Origin: Bradyrhizobium sp. PSBB068
GTDB lineage: Bacteria > Pseudomonadota > Alphaproteobacteria > Rhizobiales > Xanthobacteraceae
Reading direction: 5' to 3'
Assembly: GCA_016839165.1 (NCBI GenBank)
Contig: CP069300.1
Span: 2,542,001 to 2,606,000 of the forward strand
DNA: 64,000 nt
The notes under the pieces were generated by a model, which ran no database searches, was not told where the DNA came from, and saw only the letters and a list, made by a program, of their open reading frames with translations. Made by a program: the position numbers and the translations under genes. Below are positions 50,779 through 60,138 of this stretch, one piece after another (the stretch's first letter is position 1; the number at the start of each line of letters is the position of its first letter).

Positions 50779-51637
50779 CCTTGAGATCTCGCCGTTGCTC
50801 GGACCGGCGCGCGGGCGCGGCGAGCCGCTGTCCGCTGCGCGGAGACGGGCACCGGTCGTGAAGGGCCTCCGCACCGTGCTACGGAAATCGGCCGGCCTTG
50901 GCCGCCGCTCATTGCTGCTGGTCATGCTGCTCGCGCTGTGGGAGGCGGCGCCGAGGCTCGCCCTGATCGATCCGGTATTCCTGCCGCCGTTCTCGGAGGT
51001 GATCTCTGCCGGCTGGCAGCTCGCGCAGACCGGCGAGCTCTATGACGACGTATCGGCCAGCCTGCTCCGTGCCCTGGGCGGGTTTCTGATCTCGGTTGTC
51101 TTGATCGTGCCGCTTGGCCTTGCGGTCGGCTGGTACACCCGCCTCGGCGATCTGCTGAACCAGTTCATCGAGATCTGCCGCAACACCGCGCCGCTGGCAC
51201 TGCTGCCGGTGTTCATTCTGCTGCTCGGGATCGGCGAGCTCTCCAAGATCACGATGGTGATCTACAGCTGCGCCTGGCCGCTGCTGCTCAACACCATCGC
51301 GGCGGTGAAGCAGGTCGATCCGCTCCTGATCAAGTCGGCGCGAACGATGGGCGCGTCTCCGCAGCAGCTGTTCCGCAAGGTGATCCTGCCGGCGGCGCTG
51401 CCCACCATCTTCGTCGGCATCCGCCTCGCCAGCGCTTCGGCGATGCTCGTCCTTGTCGCGTCCGAAATGGTCGGCGCCAAGGCCGGCCTCGGCTATCTCA
51501 TCATCAACAGCCAATACAGCTTCCTGATCCCGCAGATGTATTTCGGCATCCTCGGGATCACCGTGATCGGCCTCGTGTTCAACGCCGTGCTCGAGGCGCT
51601 GGAACGGCGCTTCATGCGGTGGAAGCCCGCGGCGTAA
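50771..51637 (+). CDS. Sulfonate/taurine-type ABC transporter permease
   Basis: ATG 50771 follows GAGG (50761-50764), giving 288 residues; the in-frame TTG 50765 is alternative. About six hydrophobic segments are seen, with the EAA coupling loop around VDPLLIKSARTMGASPQQLFRKVILPAALPTIFVGIRLA. It forms the channel with the ATPase at 49918. Its stop at 51637 is four bases from the convergent serine acetyltransferase gene. Confidence 0.89.
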   Translation: MSSLEISPLLGPARGRGEPLSAARRRAPVVKGLRTVLRKSAGLGRRSLLLVMLLALWEAAPRLALIDPVFLPPFSEVISAGWQLAQTGELYDDVSASLLRALGGFLISVVLIVPLGLAVGWYTRLGDLLNQFIEICRNTAPLALLPVFILLLGIGELSKITMVIYSCAWPLLLNTIAAVKQVDPLLIKSARTMGASPQQLFRKVILPAALPTIFVGIRLASASAMLVLVASEMVGAKAGLGYLIINSQYSFLIPQMYFGILGITVIGLVFNAVLEALERRFMRWKPAA

Positions 51638-51640
51638 GCG

Positions 51641-52588
51641 TCAGCCCGGCCTATTGCGGACGGTGGCCTGGGTGACCACGCTGTTCGGTGGCACGTCCTT
51701 GGTCAGCCAGACATTGCCGCCGATGGTGGAGCCCCGGCCGATCGTGATGCGGCCGAGGATGGTGGCGCCGGCGTAGATGACGACGTCATCCTCCACGATC
51801 GGATGGCGGGCGTCACCCTTGATGACGCTGCCTTCGTCGTCGGTTGGAAAATGCCGCGCGCCGAGGGTGACGGCCTGATAGATGCGGACATTGTTGCCGA
51901 TGATGGCGGTTTCCCCGATCACGACCCCGGTGCCGTGATCGATGAAGAAGCCGGAGCCGACGCTGGCGCCCGGATGGATGTCGATCCCGGTTCGCGCATG
52001 GGCGATCTCCGACATCAGGCGGGCGATCAGCCGTGCCCCGAGGCGATACAGCAGATGTGCCAGGCGATGGTGGATGACCGCGGTCATGCCGGGATAGCCG
52101 ATCAGGATCTCCGGAAAGTTCCGTGCGGCAGGATCACCGACGAAGGCCGCGCGCAGATCGTTGATCAGAAGCCCTCGGACATCAGGCAGTTGCGATGCAA
52201 AGGCACGCGTCAGCTCGACGGCCTCCTCGCGTTCGAAACCCGGTTCGAGCTCGTCGCCGACGAACAGCGCACCGCGATGGATCTCCGCGCTGAGCGAATC
52301 CAGCGCGATGCTCAACTTGTTGCCGACGAAATAGTCGATGTTCTCGCCGTCGAGGTCCGATTGGCCGTAATGCCGCGGAAACAGAGCTTCGGTGAGACCG
52401 TCGAGGATCGCCTCGAGCGTATCGCGCGATGGCGCGCGCCGTGCCTCGCCGTCTTGCCGGATGCTGTGGGTCTGTTCCCTGGAGACCCGCAACTCGGCCA
52501 CGATGCGGTCGAGCTGCCAGCGGCCCGGTGGCGTTCCTGCCGCACCGATCGGTGAGAGTGGGGACTGCGGAGGGGTTTCGCGCTTCAT
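51641..52588 (-). CDS. Serine O-acetyltransferase (EpsC/CysE-like)
   Basis: The 315-residue protein starts at ATG 52588 with GGAGAG upstream. The N-terminal half is helical (IDYFVGNKLSIALDSL, LPDVRGLLINDLRAAFVGDPAA). The C-terminal left-handed beta-helix carries hexapeptide repeats: GIDIHPGASVGSGFFIDHGTGVVIGETAIIGNNVRIYQAVTLGA, with active His residues in HP and DHGTG. It makes O-acetylserine, the carbon acceptor for sulfide in cysteine synthesis. In this island it would help assimilate sulfur released from organosulfur compounds. It is followed upstream by the flavin reductase gene. Confidence 0.86.
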   Translation of the reverse strand: MKRETPPQSPLSPIGAAGTPPGRWQLDRIVAELRVSREQTHSIRQDGEARRAPSRDTLEAILDGLTEALFPRHYGQSDLDGENIDYFVGNKLSIALDSLSAEIHRGALFVGDELEPGFEREEAVELTRAFASQLPDVRGLLINDLRAAFVGDPAARNFPEILIGYPGMTAVIHHRLAHLLYRLGARLIARLMSEIAHARTGIDIHPGASVGSGFFIDHGTGVVIGETAIIGNNVRIYQAVTLGARHFPTDDEGSVIKGDARHPIVEDDVVIYAGATILGRITIGRGSTIGGNVWLTKDVPPNSVVTQATVRNRPG

Positions 52589-52605
52589 GGTGAGCTCTCC
52601 TTGTC

Positions 52606-53178
52606 CTATCGGACATGCGCCAGGGGAATGCTGACCTCGGCCAGAAGATCGAGATCGGCTTCGTGATCGATCTGGACGTACTGTCCGTTCCAGTAGGTGA
52701 GCCCGGACAGCCGGTGCGACAGCTCCATGCTGGCGAGGCGGCCCACGATGATGCCATGGGAATGCCGCTCGATGATCTCTTCGACCTGGCATTCGACCAT
52801 CGCCAGAGAGCGGCTGAGCAGCGGCACGCCCGACGAGCCATGACTCCAGTCGATGCCTTCGAAGCGCTCCCGGCCCGTCAGCCGGCCGTTGCTGAAGCGC
52901 TCCGCCAGCACCTGCTGGTCGGAGCCCAGGATATTGACGCCGAACAGCCGGTGACGCGCGATCGGGGCAAAGGACGACGCCTGGCGGTTGATGCTCACCA
53001 ACAGCCGTGGCGGCGCCGCGCTGAGCGAGGTCAGCGAGGTGACGGTCATGCCCGTGATGTCTTCGCCGAGGCCGGCGGTGATGATGCAAACGCCGCCGGC
53101 AAGGCGGCGCATGATCAGACGGAACTGGCGCTCGATCTCGTCATCGGCGTCGACGAGATGGATATCCGGCTTGCTCAT
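52606..53178 (-). CDS. Flavin reductase-family protein (FMN reductase partner of monooxygenases)
   Basis: The 190-residue protein has the split-barrel flavin reductase pattern: FRLIMRRLAGGVCIITAG, GMTVTSLTSLSAAPPRLLVSINRQASSF, FGVNILGSDQQVLAERFS, and C-terminal LTYWNGQYVQI. It should reduce FMN with NAD(P)H and supply FMNH2 to the LLM monooxygenases and the SfnB/DszC-like protein in this island. It lies in the minus-strand run between the SfnB-like gene (36 bases) and serine acetyltransferase. Confidence 0.87.
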   Translation of the reverse strand: MSKPDIHLVDADDEIERQFRLIMRRLAGGVCIITAGLGEDITGMTVTSLTSLSAAPPRLLVSINRQASSFAPIARHRLFGVNILGSDQQVLAERFSNGRLTGRERFEGIDWSHGSSGVPLLSRSLAMVECQVEEIIERHSHGIIVGRLASMELSHRLSGLTYWNGQYVQIDHEADLDLLAEVSIPLAHVR

Positions 53179-53214
53179 CAGGTTTCTCCCTTTCTCGCTG
53201 CACCGGACAGTCGT

Positions 53215-54444
53215 TCAGAAGAAGCCCTTCGCCGGCAGTGGCGTGCCGCTGATCTCGAATTGGCCGATCGAGCGGGCCTTGAAAGTGTTCGGATTGTGCG
53301 AGGCGAGCGTGCGTGCGTTGCGCCAATGTCGGTCGAAATTGGTCGCCTTCTTGGTGGCCGAGGCGCCGCCGACATCGAACAGCAGGCTGCCGCTCCGGAT
53401 CGCGAATTCGTCCGCGACGATCTTGGCCTTGGCGGACAGCAGTGCCGCCCGGTGGGCGGCATCGCCGGCATTGGCATCGCCGGCGTCGAACGCATCGGTC
53501 GCGACGTCGAGCGCTTCCGCCGCCGCCAGCACGACGGTTTCGGCCGCGAACGCGCCGCTCGCGATCTGGCCGACGGTTTGTTGCAGCAGCGGGTCGTCGA
53601 CCGGCGTTTCGCTCGGTGCGTAGTAGAAGGTCCGCTTGCGGGAGCGCACCAGCGCCGCGGCGTCACGCAGGATCGCGCGCGAAATGCCGGCATTGATGGC
53701 GGTCAGGAACAACTGCGCGAACGTGTTCGAGTAGGGGATGCCGTAGCCGGCGTCGGGCGCATCGAACACCACCTCCTGGCGCTTGACGCGCACATTGCGG
53801 AAATGGCTGGTGCCGGTCGCGGTCAGCCGCTGGCCGAGGCCATCCCAATCGTCGACCAGCTCGATGCCTTCGCGATTGACGGGAATGAGCACCGCCGCAT
53901 TGGTGGCTGAGGCATCTGCCGTGCGCACCAGGACGTAGTCCGAGTAGAGCGTGCCGGTGCTGTAATATTTGGTGCCGTTGAGCAGATAGTCGTCGCCATC
54001 CGCCGTCAGCGTCGTGTTCGGCGTGACGTTTCCGACTTTCGGCGTGTCGAGTTCGGTGGCCGCGAGGCCGATGATCGCGCCGTCGGCGACAGCTTTCTGC
54101 CACTGCCGGTGCTGGTCGTTCTTCGGCTGGCGCACCAGGCGTTCCACCACGCTGAAATGGTTGCGCAGGATGTGCGCGACATTGGCGTCGGCCTCGCCGA
54201 GGCGGATCACGACCTCGAACAGCGCGCGGATCGACACGCCCGCGCCGCCGGCCTCGATCGGAAGCCGCAGCGCGCCGAGCCGCGCCTTGCGGATCAGGTC
54301 GACCTCCGCGAAGGGCAGCACACGCTCGCGCTCGCGCTCGCCGGCGCCCTCGGCAATGCGGCCGAGCAGTGCGTCGATGTCAGGCGAATGACTGTGAAGC
54401 AGGTCGGATGACGCCAGCGCGGCGGCGGGGACAGGTTTGTTCAT
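53215..54444 (-). CDS. Acyl-CoA dehydrogenase-like flavoprotein monooxygenase (SfnB/DszC type)
   Basis: From ATG 54444 (GTG 54453 would add three residues) the protein has 409 residues. It has the acyl-CoA dehydrogenase fold but with DszC/SfnB features: IRKARLGALRLPIEAGGAGVSI, ANVAHILRNHFSVVE, LNGTKYYSTGTLYSDYVLV, and HWRNARTLASHNPNTFKARSIG at the C-terminus. Members oxygenate organosulfur compounds such as dibenzothiophene or dimethyl sulfone using FMNH2. The flavin reductase encoded next to it fits that use. It is downstream of the ABC genes on the same strand. Confidence 0.84.
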   Translation of the reverse strand: MNKPVPAAALASSDLLHSHSPDIDALLGRIAEGAGERERERVLPFAEVDLIRKARLGALRLPIEAGGAGVSIRALFEVVIRLGEADANVAHILRNHFSVVERLVRQPKNDQHRQWQKAVADGAIIGLAATELDTPKVGNVTPNTTLTADGDDYLLNGTKYYSTGTLYSDYVLVRTADASATNAAVLIPVNREGIELVDDWDGLGQRLTATGTSHFRNVRVKRQEVVFDAPDAGYGIPYSNTFAQLFLTAINAGISRAILRDAAALVRSRKRTFYYAPSETPVDDPLLQQTVGQIASGAFAAETVVLAAAEALDVATDAFDAGDANAGDAAHRAALLSAKAKIVADEFAIRSGSLLFDVGGASATKKATNFDRHWRNARTLASHNPNTFKARSIGQFEISGTPLPAKGFF

Positions 54445-54481
54445 TGGTTTCACCCAAAGCGACGTTGGTTGACGATTTCGA

Positions 54482-55483
54482 TCAGAGCTGCGCGAGATGG
54501 TCGGTGACCTTGACCGGTTCGGGCAACACCTTGCGTGCCACCAGCCAGTCGGCCGCCCGCTGCAACTCGGACAGGAATTTTTCGTCGTTGACCGGGAAGT
54601 AGCGATACTTGCGATCCAGCGCGACGAACTGGTCGCGGACCTGGTCGCTGTATTTGCCGGCCTTCTGCGCGATGTATTCGGCGGCCTTGCTGTTGTCGGA
54701 AATCCACTTGCCCTCGGCGCGGAAGGCGTCGTTGACGGCGCGCACCAGCGCGGGGTTCTCGGTCGCGAACTTCCTGGTGGTCAGGTACGAGGTGTAATCG
54801 ATCTGGAAATCCAGATCGCGACCCTCGAGGAAGATGTCGTGCGCCTTGTATTCGAGCCGGGCAATGTCGACGCCGGGGCTCCACATCGACCAGGCATCGA
54901 CCTTGCCGGAGGCCAGCGCCGGCGCGGCGTCCGGCGGATTGAGATAGACGAACTTCACGGCGGCGCGATCGACCTTGTGCTTCTCGAGAGCGGCAACGAG
55001 CAGGAACTCGCCGAGGCCGGATCGGTTCACCGCAACCGATTTGCCGACCAGGTCCTCGATCTTGTTGATGCCGGAATCGTCCCTGGCAATGATCGCGGTG
55101 GTGCGTGGCTCGTAGACCACGAACTGGGTGAAGACGAGCGGGGAGCCGGCAATGATGGCGGCGAGCGCCGGCGTCGTGCTGCCGCCGAAGCTGAAATCCG
55201 CGCTGCCGCCGGTGACCGCCTGCAATGTCGGGGCATGGTTGGGGAACGGACCCAGCCATTCGACCTTGATGCCGTCCTTGGCAAGGAGCTTCTCGAACTC
55301 GCCGCGTTCCTTGGCGATCAAATTAAGGCCGCTGAGGCCCCAGGTGAGACGGACGGTGTCGGTGACGCGGCCGGTGGCCGACTGCGCGGCATCCGTGAAG
55401 TTGAAGCCGGCGAGGGCGCCGATGCCGAACGCGGCACCGCCGAGGAAACCGCGGCGGGAAGGCTTTGTGATTGAGCGAGACAT
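54482..55483 (-). CDS. Aliphatic sulfonate-type ABC transporter substrate-binding protein, Tat-exported
   Basis: The 333-residue protein begins MSRSITKPSRRGFLGGAAFGIG, a twin-arginine (SRRGFLGG) signal. The mature part has VRLTWGLSGLNLIAKERGEFEKLL, GGSADFSFGGSTTPALAAIIAG, and DLVGKSVAVNRSGLGEFLLVAAL, the SsuA fold. Tat export suggests folding before transport. It works with the ATPase and permease just upstream (55501-57110) and is separated from the ATPase by 17 bases. Confidence 0.86.
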   Translation of the reverse strand: MSRSITKPSRRGFLGGAAFGIGALAGFNFTDAAQSATGRVTDTVRLTWGLSGLNLIAKERGEFEKLLAKDGIKVEWLGPFPNHAPTLQAVTGGSADFSFGGSTTPALAAIIAGSPLVFTQFVVYEPRTTAIIARDDSGINKIEDLVGKSVAVNRSGLGEFLLVAALEKHKVDRAAVKFVYLNPPDAAPALASGKVDAWSMWSPGVDIARLEYKAHDIFLEGRDLDFQIDYTSYLTTRKFATENPALVRAVNDAFRAEGKWISDNSKAAEYIAQKAGKYSDQVRDQFVALDRKYRYFPVNDEKFLSELQRAADWLVARKVLPEPVKVTDHLAQL

Positions 55484-55500
55484 AGCTGTCCTTCGAAAGT

Positions 55501-56226
55501 CTAGGCGGGGATGGGGTGAGCGGCGCCGACACCGAGCTCAGCGAGCAGGTCGGTGCGCGCGATCGATGCTCGGCCACGACCGGCCGTGCGATGCTCGAAC
55601 GCGATCCGGCCGTCGCGCATCACCAGGATGCGGTCAGCGAGCGCGATCGCCTCGTCGACATCGTGAGTCACCAGGAGAACGCCGGGCCGATGGGTGGCGA
55701 CCAGCTCGCGGACGAGGTCGTGCATGCGGATGCGGGTCAGCGCATCGAGTGCGGCGAAGGGTTCGTCGAGCAGCAGGAGTTCAGGCTCCTGCACCAGCGC
55801 GCGGGCCAGGGCGACGCGCTGTGCCTGCCCGCCGGACAGGTTCCGCGGCCAGTCGTCGAGCCGGTCGCCGAGGCCGACTTCGGCGAGCGCCGTCGCGGCG
55901 CGATCGCGCGGATTGCTGACCTGCAAGCCGAGCGCAACGTTGCGCCACAGGCTGTCCCACGGCAGCAGTCGGTGCTCCTGGAACACGACCGCGGGCCGCC
56001 GGGGCGCTGCGATGCGTCCGCCGTCGACCGGATCGAGTCCGGCGAGCGCGCGCAGCAGCGTGGTCTTGCCGCAACCGCTCTCGCCGAGCAGGGCGACGAA
56101 CTCGCCGCGCTCGATGCGCAGATTGAGGTTTTCGATCACGATACGATTGCCGTAGGCGCGGCGGAGATTTGTCACCACCACGGCCGGCGAGGCCGCGGTA
56201 AGGGCAGGGACGACGTGCAGGGTCAT
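55501..56226 (-). CDS. ssuB: Sulfonate-type ABC transporter ATP-binding protein
   Basis: The 241-residue ATPase has Walker A LGESGCGKTTLLRALAG, Q-loop FQEHRLLPWDSLWRNVALG, signature NLSGGQAQRVALARALV, Walker B LLLLDEPFAALDALTR and H-loop LLVTHDVDEAIAL, the SsuB pattern. Its ATG overlaps the permease stop (56223-56226). It belongs to the second sulfonate importer of the island, with binding protein 54482 and permease 56223. Confidence 0.88.
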   Translation of the reverse strand: MTLHVVPALTAASPAVVVTNLRRAYGNRIVIENLNLRIERGEFVALLGESGCGKTTLLRALAGLDPVDGGRIAAPRRPAVVFQEHRLLPWDSLWRNVALGLQVSNPRDRAATALAEVGLGDRLDDWPRNLSGGQAQRVALARALVQEPELLLLDEPFAALDALTRIRMHDLVRELVATHRPGVLLVTHDVDEAIALADRILVMRDGRIAFEHRTAGRGRASIARTDLLAELGVGAAHPIPA

Positions 56227-57110
56227 CGCGCGCTCCCGTAGTTCGGATGCCAGGCCAACAGCCGCCGCTCGAGAGTTCGCGCGATGCCGTCCGCGGCAAC
56301 CCCGATCAGCGCGTAGATGACGATCGTCAGCACGATCACATCGGTGCGCAGGAACTCACGTGCATCCATCGCAAGGAAGCCGATGCCGGATTGGGCACCG
56401 ATGGTTTCGGCCACCACCAGCGCCAGCCATGCGGTGGCGAGCGCGTAGCGTACGCCGGTCAGGATCGAGGGCAATGCGCCCGGCAGAACGATCCGGCGGA
56501 TCAGCTCCAGCGTGCCGAGGCCCTGGACCCGGCCGAGCTCGACCAGCTTCGGATCGACCTGCCGGATTCCCAGCGTGGTGTTGATGTAGATCGGAAAGGT
56601 GACGCCGAGCGCGACGAGGAAGATCTTTTCGGCTTCACCAACGCCGAGCCAGACGATGACCAGCGGCAGCGCGGCGAGGAATGGAATGGCGCGGATCATC
56701 TGGACGCTGCGGTCGATCGCGGCCTCGGCGATCCGCGAGAAGCCGACCAGGGTGCCGAGCGCGAAGCCGACGGTGCCACCGATCGCGAAACCCGCGGCTG
56801 CCCGCAACAGGCTGATGCCGAGGTCGTTCAGCAGACTTCCGGAGGCCACCAGCTTGAATGCGGTCCGCACGACTTTGCTCGGGGCCGGCAGCACCTGCGG
56901 CGACAGCCATCCGGCCTGTGCCAGGAGCTCCCAGACGACGAGCAGCGCGACCGGTGCAAGCCATGACAGGAGCTGCAAGCCGCGACGGCCGATTTCGAAC
57001 CGGCGCGCCGGTGCAGAGGCGGCGACAATGTCGTCCCGCGATGTGGTGTCGAAGGCAACCGGCGAAGCGGTTTGTTCGAGGTTGCTCAAGATGAATTCGT
57101 CCTGTTTCAC
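56223..57110 (-). CDS. ssuC: Sulfonate-type ABC transporter permease
   Basis: The 295-residue permease has about six membrane segments, starting LQLLSWLAPVALLVVWELLAQAGWL. It carries the SsuC coupling loop VDPKLVELGRVQGLGTLELIRRIVLPGALPSILTGVRYALATAWLALVVAE. It is the first gene of a long minus-strand run (permease, ATPase, binding protein, SfnB-like, flavin reductase, serine acetyltransferase). It diverges from the LLM monooxygenase gene at 57393. Confidence 0.88.
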   Translation of the reverse strand: MKQDEFILSNLEQTASPVAFDTTSRDDIVAASAPARRFEIGRRGLQLLSWLAPVALLVVWELLAQAGWLSPQVLPAPSKVVRTAFKLVASGSLLNDLGISLLRAAAGFAIGGTVGFALGTLVGFSRIAEAAIDRSVQMIRAIPFLAALPLVIVWLGVGEAEKIFLVALGVTFPIYINTTLGIRQVDPKLVELGRVQGLGTLELIRRIVLPGALPSILTGVRYALATAWLALVVAETIGAQSGIGFLAMDAREFLRTDVIVLTIVIYALIGVAADGIARTLERRLLAWHPNYGSAR

Positions 57111-57392
57111 CGCTGCGCGCGATCGTCCGTGATCGTGCGTGGCGCATGTCGTCGCTCACGCGATCGGCCTGGTGTTGCCGTCTCGCATGAAGCACTCGTT
57201 GATACACTCAAACTGTCCCACGATTTTTTGCCAACAGAAATAGAGCGGTTTTTCAATTGTCGTTCGTTCCGGAGTGTTTCTCGGTTATCCGCATGCAGGA
57301 CACGGCAAGGAAAATCTTTTGATCCGCGGCTGCTTGATCTCACGTGCTACCCGGCGCGACAACGACGTGAAGAGTCGCAGGAGAGACAGCAA
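57111..57392. promoter_or_regulatory. Divergent control region of the sulfonate genes
   Basis: Shared upstream region of the ssuC-like operon and the plus-strand monooxygenase. It includes a less GC-rich part at about 57215-57320 (CACGATTTTTTGCCAACAGAAATAG, GAAAATCTTTTGATCC). AGGAGAG precedes ATG 57393. A CysB- or SsuR-like activator site would be expected, but I cannot define one. Confidence 0.4.
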
Positions 57393-58484
57393 ATGACGAC
57401 ACGACCGCTCCGCTTTGGCATCTGGGCGCTGGTGCATGGTTCTCGCGCCGCCTATCAGGATCCCGAAGAGCCCTATGATGCGTCCTGGGAACGCAATCGT
57501 GACCTCGTGCTCGCGGCGGAACGGCTCGGCTACGACTCGACGCTGATTGCGCAGCACACGATCAATCCGCATCAGGAAGACCTCGATCAGCTCGAAGCGT
57601 GGAGTGCGGCAGCGGCGCTTGCGGCGCTGACCAGCCGGATCGAGATCATCGCGGCAATCAAGCCCTATCTCTATCATCCGGTCGTGCTCGCCAAGCTCGC
57701 GCTCGGCATCGAGAACATCAGTCGCGGCCGGTTTGCGATCAATCTGGTCAATGCCTGGAATCGTCCCGAGCTCGACAAGGCCGGCATCGGCTTCGCCGAG
57801 CACGACGCCCGCTACGCTTACGGACGCGAGTGGATTACGGTGGTGTCACGCCTGATGCAGGGCGAGCGGCTGACTTACAAGGGCGAGCATTTCGACGTGC
57901 AGGATTATGCGCTGCGGCCCTCCAGTCTCTATCGGTCGCGGCCGGTGATCTATGTCGGCGGCGAATCGGAGCCGGCGCGGGCGCTGGTCGCCGATCACGG
58001 CGATGTCTGGTTCATCAACGGCCAGCCGCTCGACGATGTCGCCGGCTTGATCGCCGATGTTGCGAGCCGGTCGCGAGCGGGCGCGCCGCTGCGCTTCGGC
58101 CTGTCCGCCTTTGTCGTTGCGCGCGAGACACAGGCCGAGGCTCAAGCCGCGTATGAGCGGCTGCTCGCCCTGTCGAAGAAGGATGCGCCGATCAAGGCGA
58201 TCCAGAAGCAGAACACCGACCCAAAGGTCGTGATGATGCAGACCATGCAGAAGTCGGCGCGGGTCGGCAGCAATGGCGGGACCGCCGCGGGGCTGGTCGG
58301 CAGCTACGAGGAAGTGGCGACTCGGATCAAGGCGTTTCACGCTGCCGGCATCGAGTTGTTCATGCTGCAGTTCCAGCCGTTCGAGGCCGAGATGGAGCGC
58401 TTTGCAAGGGAGGTCATCCCGCGCGTCCGCGAATGGGCGCCGGTTGCGACCGCCGGCGCTCCGGCCCACGCGGTTGCGCGGTGA
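57393..58484 (+). CDS. LLM-class flavin-dependent alkanesulfonate-type monooxygenase
   Basis: ATG 57393 after AGGAGAG gives 363 residues. It starts PLRFGIWALVHGSRAAYQDPEEPYDASWERN and has AAERLGYDSTLIAQHTINPHQEDLDQLEAW. It continues IAAIKPYLYHPVVLAKLALGIENISRGRFAINLVNAW, the SsuD-like (alkanesulfonate/dimethylsulfone monooxygenase) pattern. It converts a sulfonate or sulfone to aldehyde and sulfite with FMNH2 and O2. The divergent importer and the flavin reductase complete the system. Only six bases separate it from the convergent gene at 58490. Confidence 0.86.
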   Translation: MTTRPLRFGIWALVHGSRAAYQDPEEPYDASWERNRDLVLAAERLGYDSTLIAQHTINPHQEDLDQLEAWSAAAALAALTSRIEIIAAIKPYLYHPVVLAKLALGIENISRGRFAINLVNAWNRPELDKAGIGFAEHDARYAYGREWITVVSRLMQGERLTYKGEHFDVQDYALRPSSLYRSRPVIYVGGESEPARALVADHGDVWFINGQPLDDVAGLIADVASRSRAGAPLRFGLSAFVVARETQAEAQAAYERLLALSKKDAPIKAIQKQNTDPKVVMMQTMQKSARVGSNGGTAAGLVGSYEEVATRIKAFHAAGIELFMLQFQPFEAEMERFAREVIPRVREWAPVATAGAPAHAVAR

Positions 58485-58489
58485 TTGCG

Positions 58490-59836
58490 TCAGGCGCTGG
58501 CGGAGGCCACCTCCCGACGCGCGAAGCGGCTCACCGGGCGCGGCAATCCTAGATGATCGCGCAGGGTGGTGCCGGCGTAGTCGCGTCGGAACAGCCCGCG
58601 CTGTTGCAGGATCGGCACCACTGTGTCGACGAAGACCTCGAGCCCCGTCGGCAGCACGTCCGGCATCAGGTTGAATCCGTCGGCGGCGCCCGCCTTGAAC
58701 CAGGCCTCGATGTCGTCGGCGATCTGCTCCGGGGTGCCGACGATGATCCGGTGGCCGACGCCGCCGCCGAGTGCGCGCAGCAACTGGCGGACCGTGAGAT
58801 TGCCGCGCCGGGCCAGCGCCACGGTTCCCTGAAACATGGTGTGATTGGCATTGGCCGGCAGCGGCAGATCCGGCAGCGGCTTGTCGAGCTCGAGAATGGC
58901 CGGATCGACCTGCAAAGTGCCGGCAAGCCGGGCAAGGCTGTATTCGATCGGAACCAGCTCCCAGAGCTCATCCTGGCGCCGCTTGGCTTCGGCCTCGGTG
59001 CTGCCGATGACGGTGGCGAGTCCCGGCAGGATCACGATGGAATCACCGCTGCGGCCATAAGCTGCGGCGCGCGTCCGCAGATCGCGTGCGTAGGCCGCGC
59101 CTTCGTCGATGGTCTGCGCCAGCGTGAACACGGCTTCGGCCTGTGCGGCGGCGAGGTCGCGGCCGTCGCTGGAGCCGCCGGCCTGCACCGTGACCGGGCG
59201 TCCCTGCGGCGAACGCGGGACGTTGAGCGGACCGGCGACGCTGTAATGCGCGCCGCGATGCGCGATCGGATGCACTTTCGAAGTGTCGACGAAGCGTGCG
59301 GTCGCCTTGTCCCCGACAAAGGCGTCGTCCTCCCAGCTGTCCCACAGCGCATGCACGACCTCGGCGAACTCCTTGGCGCGGTCGTAGCGCGCCTTGTGCT
59401 CCAGCACATTGGCGAGGCCGAAATTGCGGCTCGCCGCGGCGTCGGCGGTGGTCACCGCATTCCAGCCGGCCCGGCCGCCGCTCGCCAGATCCAGCGTCGC
59501 GAAGCGGCGGGCGATGTTGTAGGGCTCGTTGTAGGTCGTCGACGCGGTCGCGATCAGGCCGATATGGGTCGTGGCCGCCGCGACTGTGGCGAGCACGATG
59601 GTCGGCTCCATCGACATGAACGAGCGATAGTCGATGCGGTCGGTGATCGCCGGCGTGTCGGCGAGGAAGATGGCGTCGAGCTTGCCGCGCTCGGCGATTC
59701 TCGCCACGCGCACGTAGTGGCCGACGTCAAAGCAGGCGCGGGGATCGCTGTCCGGCAATCGCCACGCCGACGCATAGACGCCGGAATGCAGCAGGTTCAC
59801 ATTGAGGTGGAGTTGACGATGGGACATGGCGGCCAT
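58490..59836 (-). CDS. LLM-class flavin-dependent monooxygenase (NtaA/SnaA/DszA type)
   Basis: The 448-residue enzyme (start ATG 59836; ATG 59827 is equally possible) resembles 43803-45143. It has RQLHLNVNLLHSGVYASAWRL, LDAIFLADTPAI, HIGLIATASTTYNEPYNIARRFATLDLASGGRAGWNAVT, GRPVTVQAGGSSDGRDLAAAQAEAVF, and ends DHLGLPRPVS. This family oxidises sulfones, sulfonates or chelating agents with FMNH2. With two such genes plus an SsuD-like one, the island seems built for several organosulfur substrates. It is divergent from the flavoprotein-ferredoxin genes at 60139. Confidence 0.86.
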   Translation of the reverse strand: MAAMSHRQLHLNVNLLHSGVYASAWRLPDSDPRACFDVGHYVRVARIAERGKLDAIFLADTPAITDRIDYRSFMSMEPTIVLATVAAATTHIGLIATASTTYNEPYNIARRFATLDLASGGRAGWNAVTTADAAASRNFGLANVLEHKARYDRAKEFAEVVHALWDSWEDDAFVGDKATARFVDTSKVHPIAHRGAHYSVAGPLNVPRSPQGRPVTVQAGGSSDGRDLAAAQAEAVFTLAQTIDEGAAYARDLRTRAAAYGRSGDSIVILPGLATVIGSTEAEAKRRQDELWELVPIEYSLARLAGTLQVDPAILELDKPLPDLPLPANANHTMFQGTVALARRGNLTVRQLLRALGGGVGHRIIVGTPEQIADDIEAWFKAGAADGFNLMPDVLPTGLEVFVDTVVPILQQRGLFRRDYAGTTLRDHLGLPRPVSRFARREVASASA

Positions 59837-60138
59837 GGGCTTGGATGCTCTCCGTCACGAGATATCGCCCTGGCGCGTAAGAGGAAATGAGCGGCGGCCA
59901 CCCGCGTGCAAAAAGAAATATTCGCCTCTGTTGAAGTTCCCGGCGCATCGTCGGGTGCCGGAGCTGACGGCAGACATGAAACATCCGTCGTGCGGCAATA
60001 CAAATCTTCTTCGGCTGCGGATGCCGGGGAAAACTTCGTCCAACTCTGCACAAATATCTGCAATTGCCTGCAGTGCTTGCTCGCGCAACGATGTTGCCGA
60101 GATGCGGGCCGCGTTCGAGTCCGCCGGAGACATGAAGC
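59837..60138. promoter_or_regulatory. Divergent control region upstream of flavoprotein-ferredoxin operon
   Basis: No gene is seen in 302 bases. The part at 59900-60080 is less GC-rich (CAAAAAGAAATATTCGCCTC; GCACAAATATCTGCAATTGCC) and likely holds the promoters of both neighbours. No clear operator is seen. Confidence 0.35.
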